Assembly (NCBI RefSeq): GCF_964340395.1
Contig: NC_135556.1
Location: forward strand, 2,421,001 to 2,485,000
Source: Glandiceps talaboti
Taxonomy: Eukaryota; Hemichordata; Enteropneusta; Spengelidae
Direction: 5' to 3'
Length of the DNA stretch: 64,000 nucleotides
Within the stretch, counting starts at the first letter, position 1. Each line of letters begins with the position of its first letter. This document shows positions 49,501-64,000 of this stretch, one piece after another. The position numbers and the translations under genes were made by a program. The notes beneath the pieces were generated by a model that saw only the letters and a list, made by a program, of their open reading frames with translations, did no database searches and was not told the origin of the DNA.

Positions 49501-51796
49501 TTTATCATTCTAAAGAAATCATAATGAATGAATGAATGGTCATCCATCAAATATTAACCTGGTCTGACAATTTTCAATCCTAAACAAACTGACTGTACAT
49601 GTACTATTCAGACTGTCATTACATAAATTCATTGCTATAGTACATGTACAAATGTACAAATTCACTGCTACAGTTCATGTACAAATGTATGTGCTATTCA
49701 GACTGTCATTACATAAATTCATTGCTACAGTACATGTACATGTATATAAAAATGTATACATGTTAAAGCCATATGGCATAAATTAATCTCCTTTGTAAGT
49801 TGCCTTCAGTTTAGTTCATAAATTCAAAATATATACCAAATAATTTGATATACCAAAGAATTCGATAGTATCATTATAATGTAATGTTAATAATGATTCA
49901 TGGTTACAAAAGTATGTTCAACATAGAGTAAATAGAAAAATCATCTTATGTAGAGAGATTTTCTTCAAAAAGCTGTTTACATACATGTATTTTCATGCCA
50001 AAGAATGTAAATTTTACAATGTTTTGTTTTTGAAGAGTGAAGGTGTTTGTTGACTGCATTAACAAAATACATTTCAGATCATATGCAGGTGAGAAATAAA
50101 ATTTAGGAACAAACTTAGTTCTGACCTGTTGATATTTAGGGTATACTAGTATAAAATACATGTCGTACTCATCCTATACATACATGTATCTGCACCCAAA
50201 TGGACAAATTCTTTGCTCAGGTGGTATACCTAGTTCTCTACTCTTTTCAATAGCTAGGTTATGCGTTGACATTCTCAAATATGAGATAAAGCATTTCTAC
50301 AATTAGACAACAATATGCATTCTAAGTATTTTTCACACATAAAATTTGTTTTAAATTTACATTCATAATATACATAATTTAGGTGAAATGTTTACACATG
50401 GGTGGAGGGTCTATGGTTTACATGTACATGTACAATGCCAATCCTGCACATGGATATAACATCTTTGTTTAAATATCTGTCGAAAGCATTCATAATTTTC
50501 TGTATGTTGAATTTAATAGTATCATTCAGCATTAATTTCAATACCTTGGGTTTCTATTATTTTCTTGACCTTCACCTGCATCAGTATCATCACATCTTAC
50601 TTAATTAAGCATGCAGTCATACAAGACAATGACCTTATTTCAGTGTCCATCCGTGGATCTACAAAGACTATGATACAGAGGTTCAGCAAACAAAAGTCAG
50701 GGATTGCTACATGTATGTACAGTGTACAACCACATTATCAATACACATCACCTACAGGTAAAAGTTCAACTAAATTCAAGATGACAGACAGAAACTTTCA
50801 ACTGTATAAATGTACCTGTTCACAGAAACAATAACATCAACTACTGAACAGAATTCAATTACTAAGGGCTGTATTTTAGTTGCTCCCGAATCCAGCCAAT
50901 AATTATGGTATCTAGTACATATATTTCTACACTACTTTGTACTAATTTCTTTAAGTTGATTTGCAATTATTTTACATCATTTGACACTGTACATGAAAAT
51001 GTACATTAAAAAAATAGAGTAACCTTAAAATAATACAGGAACTATTAAATCATGTTTACAACTGTGTTATGGTATGAAGATACAGATGTTTCTGATAGTC
51101 TTCAAATTTTTTTCTAAAAGTTAACGTGTTTTTGACTGATAAAATTATTATTACATCGTGTAAATTTCCCTATATGAAGAATATGGTGGCTGGTGTTATT
51201 GGGTGTAGTGGATTCAACTTTCACAACTTGTATACCTTATAGTGAGCTACACAACCATCACACACAACAAAATATCAAGTGGGAGGGGTTGATCGTTGAA
51301 CAAATTTTTGGTCGAGGAAAATATATGTGGCATCTGTTGGGCACTTTCATCTTATTTAGGTTGTGATACATAAGTTTTCTCACACATATTTTGGTTAGTT
51401 GGGATAGTGTGCGAAGTATGGAGTATATCCCAGTTGCGGTAAGCATACAACAACACCGGAAGACAGGAATATAATTATTAATATTATAACAACAGTGATT
51501 CGCCAGACTTCTATTGTTTTCGAACATTCGGGTAGCATTAACAGGATACACTCATGTACAACCCATTTCCTTGTTAACCTTTACTGCTTACGTCCGTACA
51601 CTTTCCGCTATTTTGTTGGACTGACACATATGACATTCAAAACTCCTATCTTACCTGGAACAACCAGCGCCGTTGATGGGATCTGGGATCGTCTGTCGGC
51701 CGACTGACCAGCTGTAACGAAAGAGCTACTCCACCAAGTTGCAACGACGATGACAACAACTAAATGTAAGAACTCGAACTGGGGAATGTACTTCAT
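8195..51796 (-). CDS. STIM: STIM gene, exons 1-3 (stromal interaction molecule, ER calcium sensor); 3' exons outside window
   Basis: STIM is a single-pass ER membrane protein. Its luminal EF-hand senses stored calcium, and on depletion it clusters and opens Orai channels. Three minus-strand exons encode the first 131 residues: exon 1, signal peptide (51655-51796); exon 2, cysteine pair and canonical EF-hand (24077-24213); exon 3, hidden EF-hand region up to the SAM domain (8195-8309). Phases agree: exon 1 ends phase 1, exon 2 starts with two bases and ends phase 0, exon 3 starts phase 0 and ends phase 1. Introns 1 and 2 are 27.4 kb and 15.8 kb, packed with repeats. SAM, transmembrane, CC1, CAD/SOAR and tail exons should lie left of the window. 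The identity rests on exons 2 and 3; linkage to exon 1 is inferred. It is head to head with SRA1. Confidence 0.88.
8369..10025. repeat. Minisatellite B, 39-bp unit, about 42 copies
   Basis: Units read ACCAGCACTCAGATCTACTC then CTACCAAAGCTATGACAGG, with two main variable sites (AAAGC/AATGC and ACAGG/ACACG/ACACAA). Because 39 is divisible by 3 and the unit lacks stops in several frames, open frames of more than 500 codons run on both strands with a 13-residue period. I do not call them genes: there is no start context, domain or codon-level selection signal, and the array sits in STIM intron 2 about 60 bp before the exon 3 acceptor. Confidence 0.95.
10026..11898. other. STIM intron 2 sequence; no gene seen apart from a small tandem array
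   Basis: AT-rich DNA with many ACATGTA motifs. A 49-bp tandem array lies at 10553-10960. The open frame at 10763-11143 is the array plus its flank and is not a gene. Confidence 0.6.
10553..10960. repeat. Minisatellite, 49-bp unit, about 8 copies
   Basis: Units carry ACTTGACTTTGTGTGCCTTA then TCAAGTCCTATCTTTTCACA and TGCATCACC. Each contains ACTTGA and TCAAGT 14 bases apart, so a 6-bp stem can form per unit. The last two copies are disturbed by small insertions. Confidence 0.92.
11899..12041. repeat. (AC)n microsatellite followed by a dispersed hairpin terminus
   Basis: About 80 bp of AC repeat (11899-11978), a short spacer, then a hairpin at 12007-12041: TAGCACTACTGAAC, loop, GTTAGTTGTGCTA. 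The same hairpin next to AC/GT repeat occurs near 17858 and, inverted, at 59454. It recurs near 37196 with only a short AC run, so it marks one end of repeat family X. Confidence 0.75.
12672..13112 (-). other. Unrecognised 146-codon open frame in STIM intron 2
   Basis: Longest open frame in the window that is neither a tandem repeat nor a transposon frame. It is rich in Cys, His and Tyr and contains patches such as [19 protein letters not shown], but I recognise no domain. It lies in sense orientation inside STIM intron 2, so an unknown exon is possible. No clear splice sites bound it and chance is more likely. Confidence 0.15.
13346..13765 (+). repeat. Hairpin-ended repeat family 1, 5'-truncated copy
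   Basis: Contains about two ~150-bp internal units (TTCAAGCATGTCTGAGTTAT, AAAATGGCTGCCAGGCAGCC). A GACGGACGG microsatellite follows, then the 3' terminal hairpin AGTCCCC...CCGGAC-TTT-GTCCGG...GGGGACT ending near 13765. The 5' hairpin is missing. Confidence 0.85.
13967..15029 (+). repeat. Hairpin-ended repeat family 1, full-length-looking copy (~1.06 kb)
   Basis: 5' end: a small hairpin GTCATTGATAATGAC at 13971-13985, then CATAGTCCCCGCTATAATTG. Middle: five or so diverged units of about 150 bp (GAGATCTGTTCAAGCATGTC recurs near 14296, 14446, 14597 and 14747). Near the 3' end: a CGGACGGACAGACGG microsatellite, then a hairpin ending GCGGGGACTAAAA. The ends carry AGTCCCCGC and its complement GCGGGGACT. 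No protein is encoded; the parallel open frames come from the units. This architecture resembles non-autonomous Helentron-derived elements (HINEs), which is an inference. Confidence 0.85.
15221..15746 (+). repeat. Hairpin-ended repeat family 1, short copy
   Basis: Starts ACAAGCCATTGAAAGTGACA followed by TAGTCCCCGCTATGATTGGG, has two internal units, the GACGGATGGACGGACGG microsatellite and the 3' terminus GGCGGGGACTAAAAA. It shares a 5' subtype (CTGGCAGTTTATGTTGTCAT) with the copy at 28622. Confidence 0.85.
15747..16639. other. STIM intron 2 sequence, nothing recognised
   Basis: AT-rich sequence with no exon, RNA gene or clear repeat boundary that I can support. Confidence 0.5.
16640..17905 (-). 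repeat. Dispersed repeat family X, long copy with (AC)n and terminal hairpin
   Basis: Minus orientation. Internal blocks repeat at roughly 100-130 bp (GTTGCTATGGGCATATTTGC; CCACCAAATTTCAG; TTTTTGACCAAAA). An AC microsatellite at 17690-17843 follows, then the terminal hairpin at 17858-17889 (TAGCACTACTGAA...TTCAGTTGTGCTA). No protein frame of its own. Confidence 0.8.
18115..18764 (+). pseudogene. Penelope-like element reverse transcriptase, 5' fragment (frameshifted)
   Basis: Broken RT of a Penelope-like retroelement. Family motifs are visible in order: FYGLPKIHK with [23 protein letters not shown] (RT motif A region); [19 protein letters not shown]; and [12 protein letters not shown] carrying the catalytic YVDD. 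Two frame changes are needed to read through, near 18358 (after VPPGP, a stop follows) and near 18505 (before NTYFVCEGK), so this copy cannot make an RT. The 5' end is truncated near 18115, as is usual for these elements. Another repeat interrupts the frame at about 18764. It lies antisense to STIM, in intron 2. Confidence 0.92.
18765..19470 (+). repeat. Family 1 repeat nested inside the Penelope-like RT
   Basis: Begins ACAAGTCATTGAGAATGACA, the family 1 5' end. It has three internal units and the GGACGGACGCACGGACAGAC microsatellite, and stops at CCTCATCCCGGAC. The outer half of the 3' hairpin is lost. Flanking RT sequence reads ...KFTRE on the left and [10 protein letters not shown] on the right, which are normally adjacent in Penelope RTs, so the insertion point is well defined. 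Confidence 0.9.
19471..19915 (+). pseudogene. Penelope-like element reverse transcriptase, 3' fragment
   Basis: Continues the interrupted [14 protein letters not shown], then [15 protein letters not shown], then [16 protein letters not shown], the thumb region of Penelope RTs. Recognisable coding stops near YKEWMF (about 19740), after which the frame degenerates. The GIY-YIG endonuclease usual in these elements is not seen, so the 3' part is lost or beyond recognition. Confidence 0.9.
20170..20435. repeat. AC/CATA-rich simple sequence
   Basis: Mixed ACAC and ACATACATAC runs with no sharp unit. Several overlapping low-complexity open frames on both strands come from it. Confidence 0.85.
20636..20733. 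repeat. (ATCC)n microsatellite
   Basis: About 24 copies of the tetranucleotide ATCC, interrupted by two CTAT variants. Confidence 0.95.
21097..21345. repeat. Minisatellite, 36-bp unit, 7 copies
   Basis: Units AATATTCAGTTACCGGGTAT then ATCATCTCCAGTCCCC. One copy carries TACTGGG instead of TACCGGG. Because 36 is divisible by 3, the array stays open on both strands; this is not coding. Confidence 0.95.
21969..24080. repeat. Minisatellite C, 46-bp unit, about 45 copies, each carrying a copy of the STIM exon 2 splice donor
   Basis: Plus-strand units read CATGTCTACATGTATATCAC then ATTCTTTAGTATTACACCTA and CCTCAT. On the minus (STIM) strand each unit contains TGATGAG|GTAGGTGTAATAC, identical to the exon 2/intron 2 junction at 24083-24070. 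The array runs straight into exon 2, sharing its last 7 coding bases. A variant pattern (TTTTGT, ATATTAC and a 43-bp short unit) recurs at 1101 bp, so the array is two copies of a 24-unit block. Confidence 0.95.
24077..24213 (-). CDS. STIM: STIM exon 2 (luminal cysteines and canonical EF-hand, residues 48-93)
   Basis: 137 bp. The acceptor is CTTCCTGTAG after a strong pyrimidine tract (AG at 24215-24214); the donor is GATGAG|GTAGGT (GT at 24076-24075). It encodes [14 protein letters not shown] (two cysteines matching the STIM1 luminal pair), [11 protein letters not shown] (helix E), and the loop [12 protein letters not shown] followed by SDE. Loop positions 1, 3, 5, 9 and 12 carry the D, D, N, D and E expected of a calcium-binding EF-hand, so it should sense calcium. 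Human STIM1 has DDDANGDVDVEESDE here. The downstream intron begins with the 46-bp array. The open frame continues upstream through the pyrimidine tract with an ATG at 24286-24284. Confidence 0.95.
24214..25440. other. STIM intron 1 sequence; only a short (AC)n at 25190-25230
   Basis: AT-rich, with no exon seen. Low-complexity open frames around 25190 come from the AC repeat. Confidence 0.55.
25441..28074. repeat. Minisatellite D, 52-bp unit, about 50 copies, very homogeneous
   Basis: Units GTTGTGCATGCATTCATTGG then GAGGGTAACTGTTGTACACC and ACTGTAGTTTAT, with an exact 52-bp period. Nearly the only variation is ACACC/ACCCC/ACAAC at one site. It lies about 1.2 kb from STIM exon 2, in intron 1. 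Units contain GCATGC and ATGCAT palindromes. Confidence 0.96.
28075..28621. other. STIM intron 1 sequence, no gene recognised
   Basis: Unique-looking sequence with short open frames only; nothing supportable. Confidence 0.5.
28622..29152 (+). repeat. Hairpin-ended repeat family 1, short copy
   Basis: 5' hairpin GTCATTGAAAATGAC at 28627-28641 followed by CATAGTCCCCACTATGATTG, two internal units, a short GACAGACGGACAGACG microsatellite and the 3' end GGCGGGGACTAAAAA. It is followed directly by AGTCATTGAGA, which resembles the family's own 5' end. Confidence 0.85.
29153..30299. other. STIM intron 1 sequence, nothing recognised
   Basis: AT-rich, with no exon, RNA gene or repeat boundary that I can support. 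Confidence 0.5.
30300..31090 (-). repeat. Dispersed repeat family X copy
   Basis: Four to five imperfect units of roughly 115-130 bp sharing TTGGCTGTTGCTATGGGCG, TGGTCTTGTT, CATACATTTTTTGAATGTTT and TTATCTTTGCAATAT. These are the complement of the blocks at 53270-53690. An unrelated insertion around 30780-30900 separates the units. Confidence 0.7.
31531..31618. repeat. (CATA)n microsatellite
   Basis: About 20 copies of CATA with one AATA variant. Confidence 0.95.
31680..31935. repeat. G-rich minisatellite, ~45-55-bp unit, 5 copies
   Basis: Units GGATACTGGGATATGTCCAC then CTCTTATGAGGAGTCCAATG, followed by G tracts of 5 to 16. Variable G-tract length explains the variable unit size. The G runs (31769-31787, 31826-31837) could form G-quadruplexes. 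Confidence 0.85.
31936..33433. other. STIM intron 1 sequence, no gene recognised
   Basis: Contains low-complexity T/C/A runs near 32815-32910. No supportable coding region. Confidence 0.5.
33434..34361 (-). pseudogene. Truncated LINE reverse transcriptase (CR1/L2-like), 3' end only
   Basis: Two minus-strand frames (34361-34101 and 34120-33671) encode the C-terminal part of a non-LTR RT. The first carries [20 protein letters not shown]. After a frame change near 34110 the second carries [17 protein letters not shown], then [31 protein letters not shown] and a terminal [13 protein letters not shown], a standard ending for CR1/L2-type RTs. The tail near 33434-33470 holds AATAAA and ATAATAAA-type short repeats, typical of this group's 3' ends. 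The palm domain is missing: an ordinary 5'-truncated, dead insertion in the sense orientation of STIM. Confidence 0.88.
34362..36937. other. STIM intron 1 sequence, no gene recognised
   Basis: A weak family X remnant lies near 34561-34745 (TTTGACCAAAAATAAC, CCCTACCAAATACCAAGACA). Nothing else supportable. Confidence 0.5.
36938..36994. repeat. (GTGA)n microsatellite
   Basis: About 14 copies of the tetranucleotide GTGA/TGAG. Confidence 0.95.
36995..39792. other. STIM intron 1 sequence; one family X terminal hairpin at 37196-37233
   Basis: The hairpin TAGCACTACTGAACC...AGCTGTGCTA is preceded by a short AC run (37172-37188). No exon is seen elsewhere in the stretch. Confidence 0.55.
39793..40832. 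mobile_element. Non-autonomous DNA transposon with perfect 15-bp TIRs (hAT-like)
   Basis: Perfect terminal inverted repeats CAGGGCTCGAAATTC (39793-39807) and GAATTTCGAGCCCTG (40818-40832), flanked on both sides by AAAGT as a possible 5-bp target duplication. Subterminal palindromes TGGTAGCCCAGGTGGGCTACCA-type (near 39821) and TAGCCCAATTGGGCTA (near 40739) sit inside each end. No transposase frame in 1040 bp. The CAGGG terminus suggests the hAT superfamily, but hAT normally makes 8-bp duplications, so the class is uncertain. Confidence 0.8.
40833..48406. other. STIM intron 1 sequence, no gene recognised; one 24-bp-arm hairpin
   Basis: A 7.5-kb AT-rich stretch dense in ACATGTACATGTA motifs. 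I could support only the inverted repeat at 44132-44224. Open frames above 60 codons look random and have no domains. Confidence 0.55.
44132..44224. repeat. Inverted repeat, 24-bp arms with 45-bp A/T-rich loop
   Basis: Left arm at 44132-44155 (CACAGGCACTCGAATCAATG then TGTA) and right arm at 44201-44224 match with a single mismatch. The loop holds a run of 13 A and a run of 7 T. Possible MITE remnant. Confidence 0.8.
48407..49078. repeat. 21-bp minisatellite in two opposite orientations
   Basis: About 23 units of TTGACGGTCCTGACTTGTCA plus one base run from 48592 to 49078. About three units in reverse orientation (CAGGACCATCAAATGACAAG...) lie at 48407-48475. The 21-bp period keeps 7-residue frames open on both strands; not coding. 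Many unit junctions form the palindrome GTCAATTGAC. Confidence 0.92.
49079..51654. other. 5' part of STIM intron 1, no gene recognised
   Basis: Contains a G run (49424-49442) and a ~100-bp direct duplication (49580-49760, ATTCAGACTGTCATTACATA). The open frame at 51258-51551 (minus) has no recognisable domain. Confidence 0.5.
51655..51796 (-). CDS. STIM: STIM exon 1 (signal peptide, residues 1-47)
   Basis: ATG at 51796-51794 opens [20 protein letters not shown], a typical ER signal peptide with hydrophobic core LVVVIVVA, followed by a Ser/Thr-rich linker. It ends GTTGTTCCAG|GTAAG, a strong donor with GT at 51654-51653. Exon 1 carries 47 codons plus one base, which fits the two-base start of exon 2 and gives VVP-VASPC. 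In human STIM1, exon 1 likewise encodes the signal peptide plus a short variable linker. The frame is open further upstream (another ATG at 51826), so the exact start is inferred from the signal peptide. The link across a 27.4-kb intron needs RNA evidence. Confidence 0.68.
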
Positions 51797-52324
51797 TGAA
51801 TGTATAAAATATGAAAGTCTAAACATGACAGTTATGCTAGTCACTCTCAACTTGTTTAGGTTCGTCAGTTCATAATAACAGAAATGATAATCCACGCTAA
51901 ATATCACAACGTAACGCACGAGTGCCTGAACGAACACAACACACGCAGACGATGACCGGGCACGGATATGAATGGTGGTTGGCTGTTCCAATATTATACC
52001 CCTCTGGATTATCAAATTATAACCAGTGTGATGATACAAATGTTTAAGAAATGTAACTTTTCCTTTGATAAAGCTTGCTCATATCGCAAAAATAAAATAT
52101 CAATGCTAACTATAAGAGTAATAAAAAGTTGTCCGATGACTCTTTTTAGTCAAAGTTCTATGTAAACACAAATATGCTCGAAGGGGTGAAAACAAAATAA
52201 CTGAATAGCTCGAGTTTAGATCCACCGGGCAAAATTTCCTGTTACCGCAATGTGGATCTGGCGCTCATTCATTGGTCTATTTTAGTCAGCTGATTGTTAG
52301 TCACCTGATAAATTTATAGATGAC
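51797..52324. promoter_or_regulatory. Putative bidirectional promoter between STIM (-) and SRA1 (+)
   Basis: 528 bp separate the two start codons. The stretch is richer in CpG than the surrounding introns (for example ACGTAACGCACGAG and ACACGCAGACGATGACCGG). It carries ATTGG/CCAAT-type boxes (near 51979, 51987 and 52271) and E-box-like CAGCTG and CACCTG near 52289-52307. No TATA box was recognised. Assignment is from position and motifs only. Confidence 0.5.
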
Positions 52325-61311
<8,987 letters not shown>

Positions 61312-62190
61312 AAGTGAATTATAGATTCTATATATTTTGATTATTTTTTTTAATAAGAAGTAGCTTAAAGGCTTTTTGTCCAATACAAAAATAATATAAT
61401 AATAATAATAATGAAATCTGTGGAGTAACCTGTACTTTTTGTAAGTTAAAAATTATCATTATCTGAAATAATAGTAGGCTGTATTGTAGAGTCATTCCTT
61501 AATGGTGTAGTATTTTAATGACATGTGAATACTATGGAATAAGATGCCTAACCAGCCCCAAAGAAAACTACAGAATCTAGTGTACAGCCACTCCCATATT
61601 CATCTTGGTTTACAGGGTTCTTCAAAGCAAATTGTAAAGACATAATATTTTCCCTTTGTAAAAAAAACCCAGAAAGACACATTTCTGTGAAAAAAATCCT
61701 TGTTTTGTAGACTGCAAGCTGTAATGTGTACAATGATCACTGTGTTTCAGTATAGTGTGATTTATCGACTGTTTTACACCATTGGATTAGAGGGCTTATA
61801 GATAAGATGGTGGTGATGAAATATTCAAACTTTACATACTTCAACCATGACAAGAAATTGAACCAACACAAGGGACGTTGTGAAACTTATACTACAAACA
61901 AAGGGAGTTTTTTCACCTAGTATATCTTTCTTGTTTCCTTTTTTGTCAGTTGATATAGTTTATTATGACTCACTGTCAATGTGTTTTTGTTCAAGTCACC
62001 AACATGAAAGTCAAATAGAATCTTTCCTGACTTCTGAGTATGTTCAAATGTTGTTGAAAGATAAACAGCAGGATGTATTGGACAAATGAAATGTGTAGGG
62101 ACTTCAACAATTAGTGTTGAATATGAACTTTTATCAGTATATTTATTTTAATATGTCTTGTATCTTAAATAAACTTAATATATCACAACT
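61312..62190 (+). terminator. SRA1: SRA1 3' UTR with probable poly(A) signal at 62168-62173
   Basis: The first canonical AATAAA after the stop that I see is at 62168-62173, about 30 bp before minisatellite G. This would give a 3' UTR of roughly 0.87 kb. An ATAATAATAATAATAATG run lies near 61393-61412. A nearer non-canonical signal cannot be excluded. Confidence 0.5.
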
Positions 62191-62205
62191 TATTTGTGTC
62201 AAAAT

Positions 62206-63121
62206 TATGTATGGTATTGTCTTGTTTCATCAAAGCTACATGTATGTATGGTGTGTCTTGTTTCATCAAAGCTACATCTATGTATGGTATTGTCTTGTTT
62301 CATCAAATCTACATCTATGTATGGTATGTCTTGTTTCATCAAATCTACATCTATGTATGGTATGTCTTGTTTCATCAAAGCTACATGTATGTATGGTATG
62401 TCTTGTTTCATCAAATCTACATGTATGTATGGTATGTCTTGTTTCATCAAAGCTACATGTATGTATGGTATTGTCTTGTTTCATCAAAGCTACATCTATG
62501 TATGGTATGTCTTGTTTCATCAAAGCTACATGTATGTATGGTATGTCTTGTTTCATCAAATCTACATGTATGTATGGTATTGTCTTGTTTCATCAAAGCT
62601 ACATCTATGTATGGTATGTCTTGTTTCATCAAATCTACATCTATGTATGGTATATCTTGTTTCATCAAAGCTACATCTATGTATGGTATTGTCTTGTTTC
62701 ATCAAAGCTACATCTATGTATGGTATGTCTTGTTTCATCAAATCTACATCTATGTATGGTATGTCTTGTTTCATCAAAGCTACATGTATGTATGGTATTG
62801 TCTTGTTTCATCAAAGCTACATGTATGTATGGTATTGTCTTGTTTCATCAAAGCTACATGTATGTATGGTATGTCTTGTTTCATCAAAGCTACATCTATG
62901 TATGGTATTGTCTTGTTTCATCAAAGCTACATGTATGTATGGTATTGTCTTGTTTCATCAAAGCTACATGTATGTATGGTATGTCTTGTTTCATCAAAGC
63001 TACATCTATGTATGGTATTGTCTTGTTTCATCAAAGCTACATGTATGTATGGTATTGTCTTGTTTCATCAAAGCTACATGTATGTATGGTATTGTCTTGT
63101 TTCATCGAATCTATGTATGGT
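62206..63121. repeat. Minisatellite G, 35/37-bp unit, about 25 copies
   Basis: Units TATGTATGGTATTGTCTTGT then TTCATCAAAGCTACATG. Variants are GGTATG/GGTATTG (35 or 37 bp), AAAGC/AAATC and ACATG/ACATC. All three plus frames stay open for over 320 codons because the unit has no stop in any frame; not a gene. Confidence 0.95.
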
Positions 63122-63286
63122 ATGCTTCAAGCTTCAGCTACATGATCCATGCAGGGTATAAACTAGTTGTTGAAACATTGAATGAATATTAAAAATATTC
63201 CATAAATATGACGGGGACCATTGTCACATCATGAAACTCAGTGTTATTTATTCAAGTAGTCCAAAATTTTCTCAAGCATAGGGTGG

Positions 63287-63525
63287 CTATGACAATTGTG
63301 CTTTTACACATATTTTCCCACCAGTTATCGGCATTTCATATTGCATTCTTTTCCCAAATCCCCGGTTTGCAAGGTAGTACAGAGTTCGCTCCGTGGAATC
63401 TTTCCAATTATAGCAATATATACTTTCACCTTCTTTGCATATTTTATGTGGTATCCATGTTCTATCCATCCTTGTTCTGTGACCTCGGAGTCTGTGTTGA
63501 TGATACATTTCATCAATGATCAAGT
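63287..63525 (-). CDS. Possible terminal exon of an unrecognised minus-strand gene
   Basis: A minus-strand frame follows a possible acceptor (AATTTTTAG, AG at 63527-63526). It encodes about 79 residues with RLRGHRTRMDRTWIPHKIC and RTLYYLANRGFGKRMQYEMP, stops at TAG 63289-63287, and has AATAAA (minus) at 63252-63247 downstream. This arrangement would converge on SRA1. I recognise no family. A second minus frame and two plus frames are also open here, so chance is a real alternative. Confidence 0.3.
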
Positions 63526-64000
63526 CTAAAAATTATAAGATAGTTCCTCTTACGGGCAACAAGTAATGATTGTATATCTGATTTTCTTCGCAGGGAATTT
63601 TGAAACTCAATTATATGAAATTACCTTCCGTTCACCCCTAAATCTCCAATATCTCAGTGATAACTGATATACTCAATATTTTCAAGACATTGTAAACATC
63701 AGTGTTTCATTTGGTATATTTTCTTGCCAATGTCACTTCTTGTGTACACGGCTTAATAAATAAATAAATAAATAAATAAATATGCAATGTTTCGCCTGAA
63801 ACACATACTATGACTACACTTTACTCAGACTTTACTTATAACTTCCGGAACCCGCGCGTGCGCATTACGTTTGTCAAGCGTCTGGACGAAAGTATGGTTC
63901 ACGCCCTCGACGGTAGAAAATGAAAACAAGATGGCAACTGCTTGTCTGATGACGATGTGTTATATAAGTTCCCGTGTCGTCTGCTGATTTGATCGACAAT
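63526..64000. other. Right edge: (AATA)n microsatellite and possible promoter
   Basis: AATAAATAAATAA run at 63752-63781. From about 63845 the sequence becomes CpG-richer (CCCGCGCGTGCGCATTACG), with TTATATAAG at 63960-63968 that could be a plus-strand TATA box. An ATG at 63933 opens only 18 codons before TGA. A promoter for a gene to the right is possible but unproven. Confidence 0.35.

Noticed and set aside
51258-51551. 97-codon minus-strand frame near STIM exon 1
   Set aside because: No domain, Cys/Asn-rich random appearance, and no link to STIM in phase.
62114-63192. Three overlapping plus-strand frames of 321-343 codons
   Set aside because: All three frames of the 35/37-bp minisatellite lack stops; the peptides are repeats of the same DNA.

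Overview
The window is animal nuclear DNA. Genes are split by GT-AG introns, the sequence is AT-rich, and transposons, minisatellites and microsatellites fill most of it. The ACATGT palindrome is scattered throughout. The mix of a Ngaro-like tyrosine-recombinase retrotransposon, Penelope-like sequence and hammerhead ribozymes suggests a marine invertebrate (lophotrochozoan or non-vertebrate deuterostome). I cannot name the species from sequence alone.

Two host genes are recognisable, and most long open frames are not among them. (1) A STIM gene (ER calcium sensor of store-operated calcium entry) lies on the minus strand. Exon 1 (signal peptide) is at 51655-51796, exon 2 (EF-hand) at 24077-24213 and exon 3 at 8195-8309; all splice phases agree. 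The SAM, transmembrane and coiled-coil exons must lie beyond the left edge. (2) SRA1 (steroid receptor RNA activator protein) is complete on the plus strand, in six exons from 52325 to 61311, giving 273 codons. The two genes start head to head about 0.53 kb apart, so 51797-52324 is probably a shared promoter. A weak candidate terminal exon of a third gene sits at 63287-63525 on the minus strand.

Layout. 1-2542: 3' part of a Ngaro-like element (RNase H, tyrosine recombinase, split direct repeats). 2543-8194: STIM intron 3, with a 55/57-bp minisatellite. 8310-24076: STIM intron 2, with a 39-bp minisatellite, several copies of a hairpin-ended repeat family, a broken Penelope-like reverse transcriptase with one of those repeats nested in it, and a 46-bp minisatellite that runs directly into exon 2. 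24214-51654: STIM intron 1 (27.4 kb), with a 52-bp minisatellite of about 50 near-identical copies, a truncated LINE, a 15-bp-TIR DNA transposon and a 21-bp inverted array. 52325-62200: SRA1, whose introns hold more repeats and three hammerhead ribozyme motifs. 62206-63121: a 35/37-bp minisatellite just past the SRA1 polyadenylation signal.

The most striking observations are these. The 46-bp minisatellite unit contains the STIM exon 2 splice-donor junction, so about 45 copies of that donor lie in tandem after the real one. Type I hammerhead ribozymes occur in SRA1 intron sequence, once as an ~85-bp insertion and once as a near-perfect 176-bp inverted dimer. Three repeat families share a hairpin-microsatellite-tandem-unit architecture. 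I found no wholly new multi-gene system.
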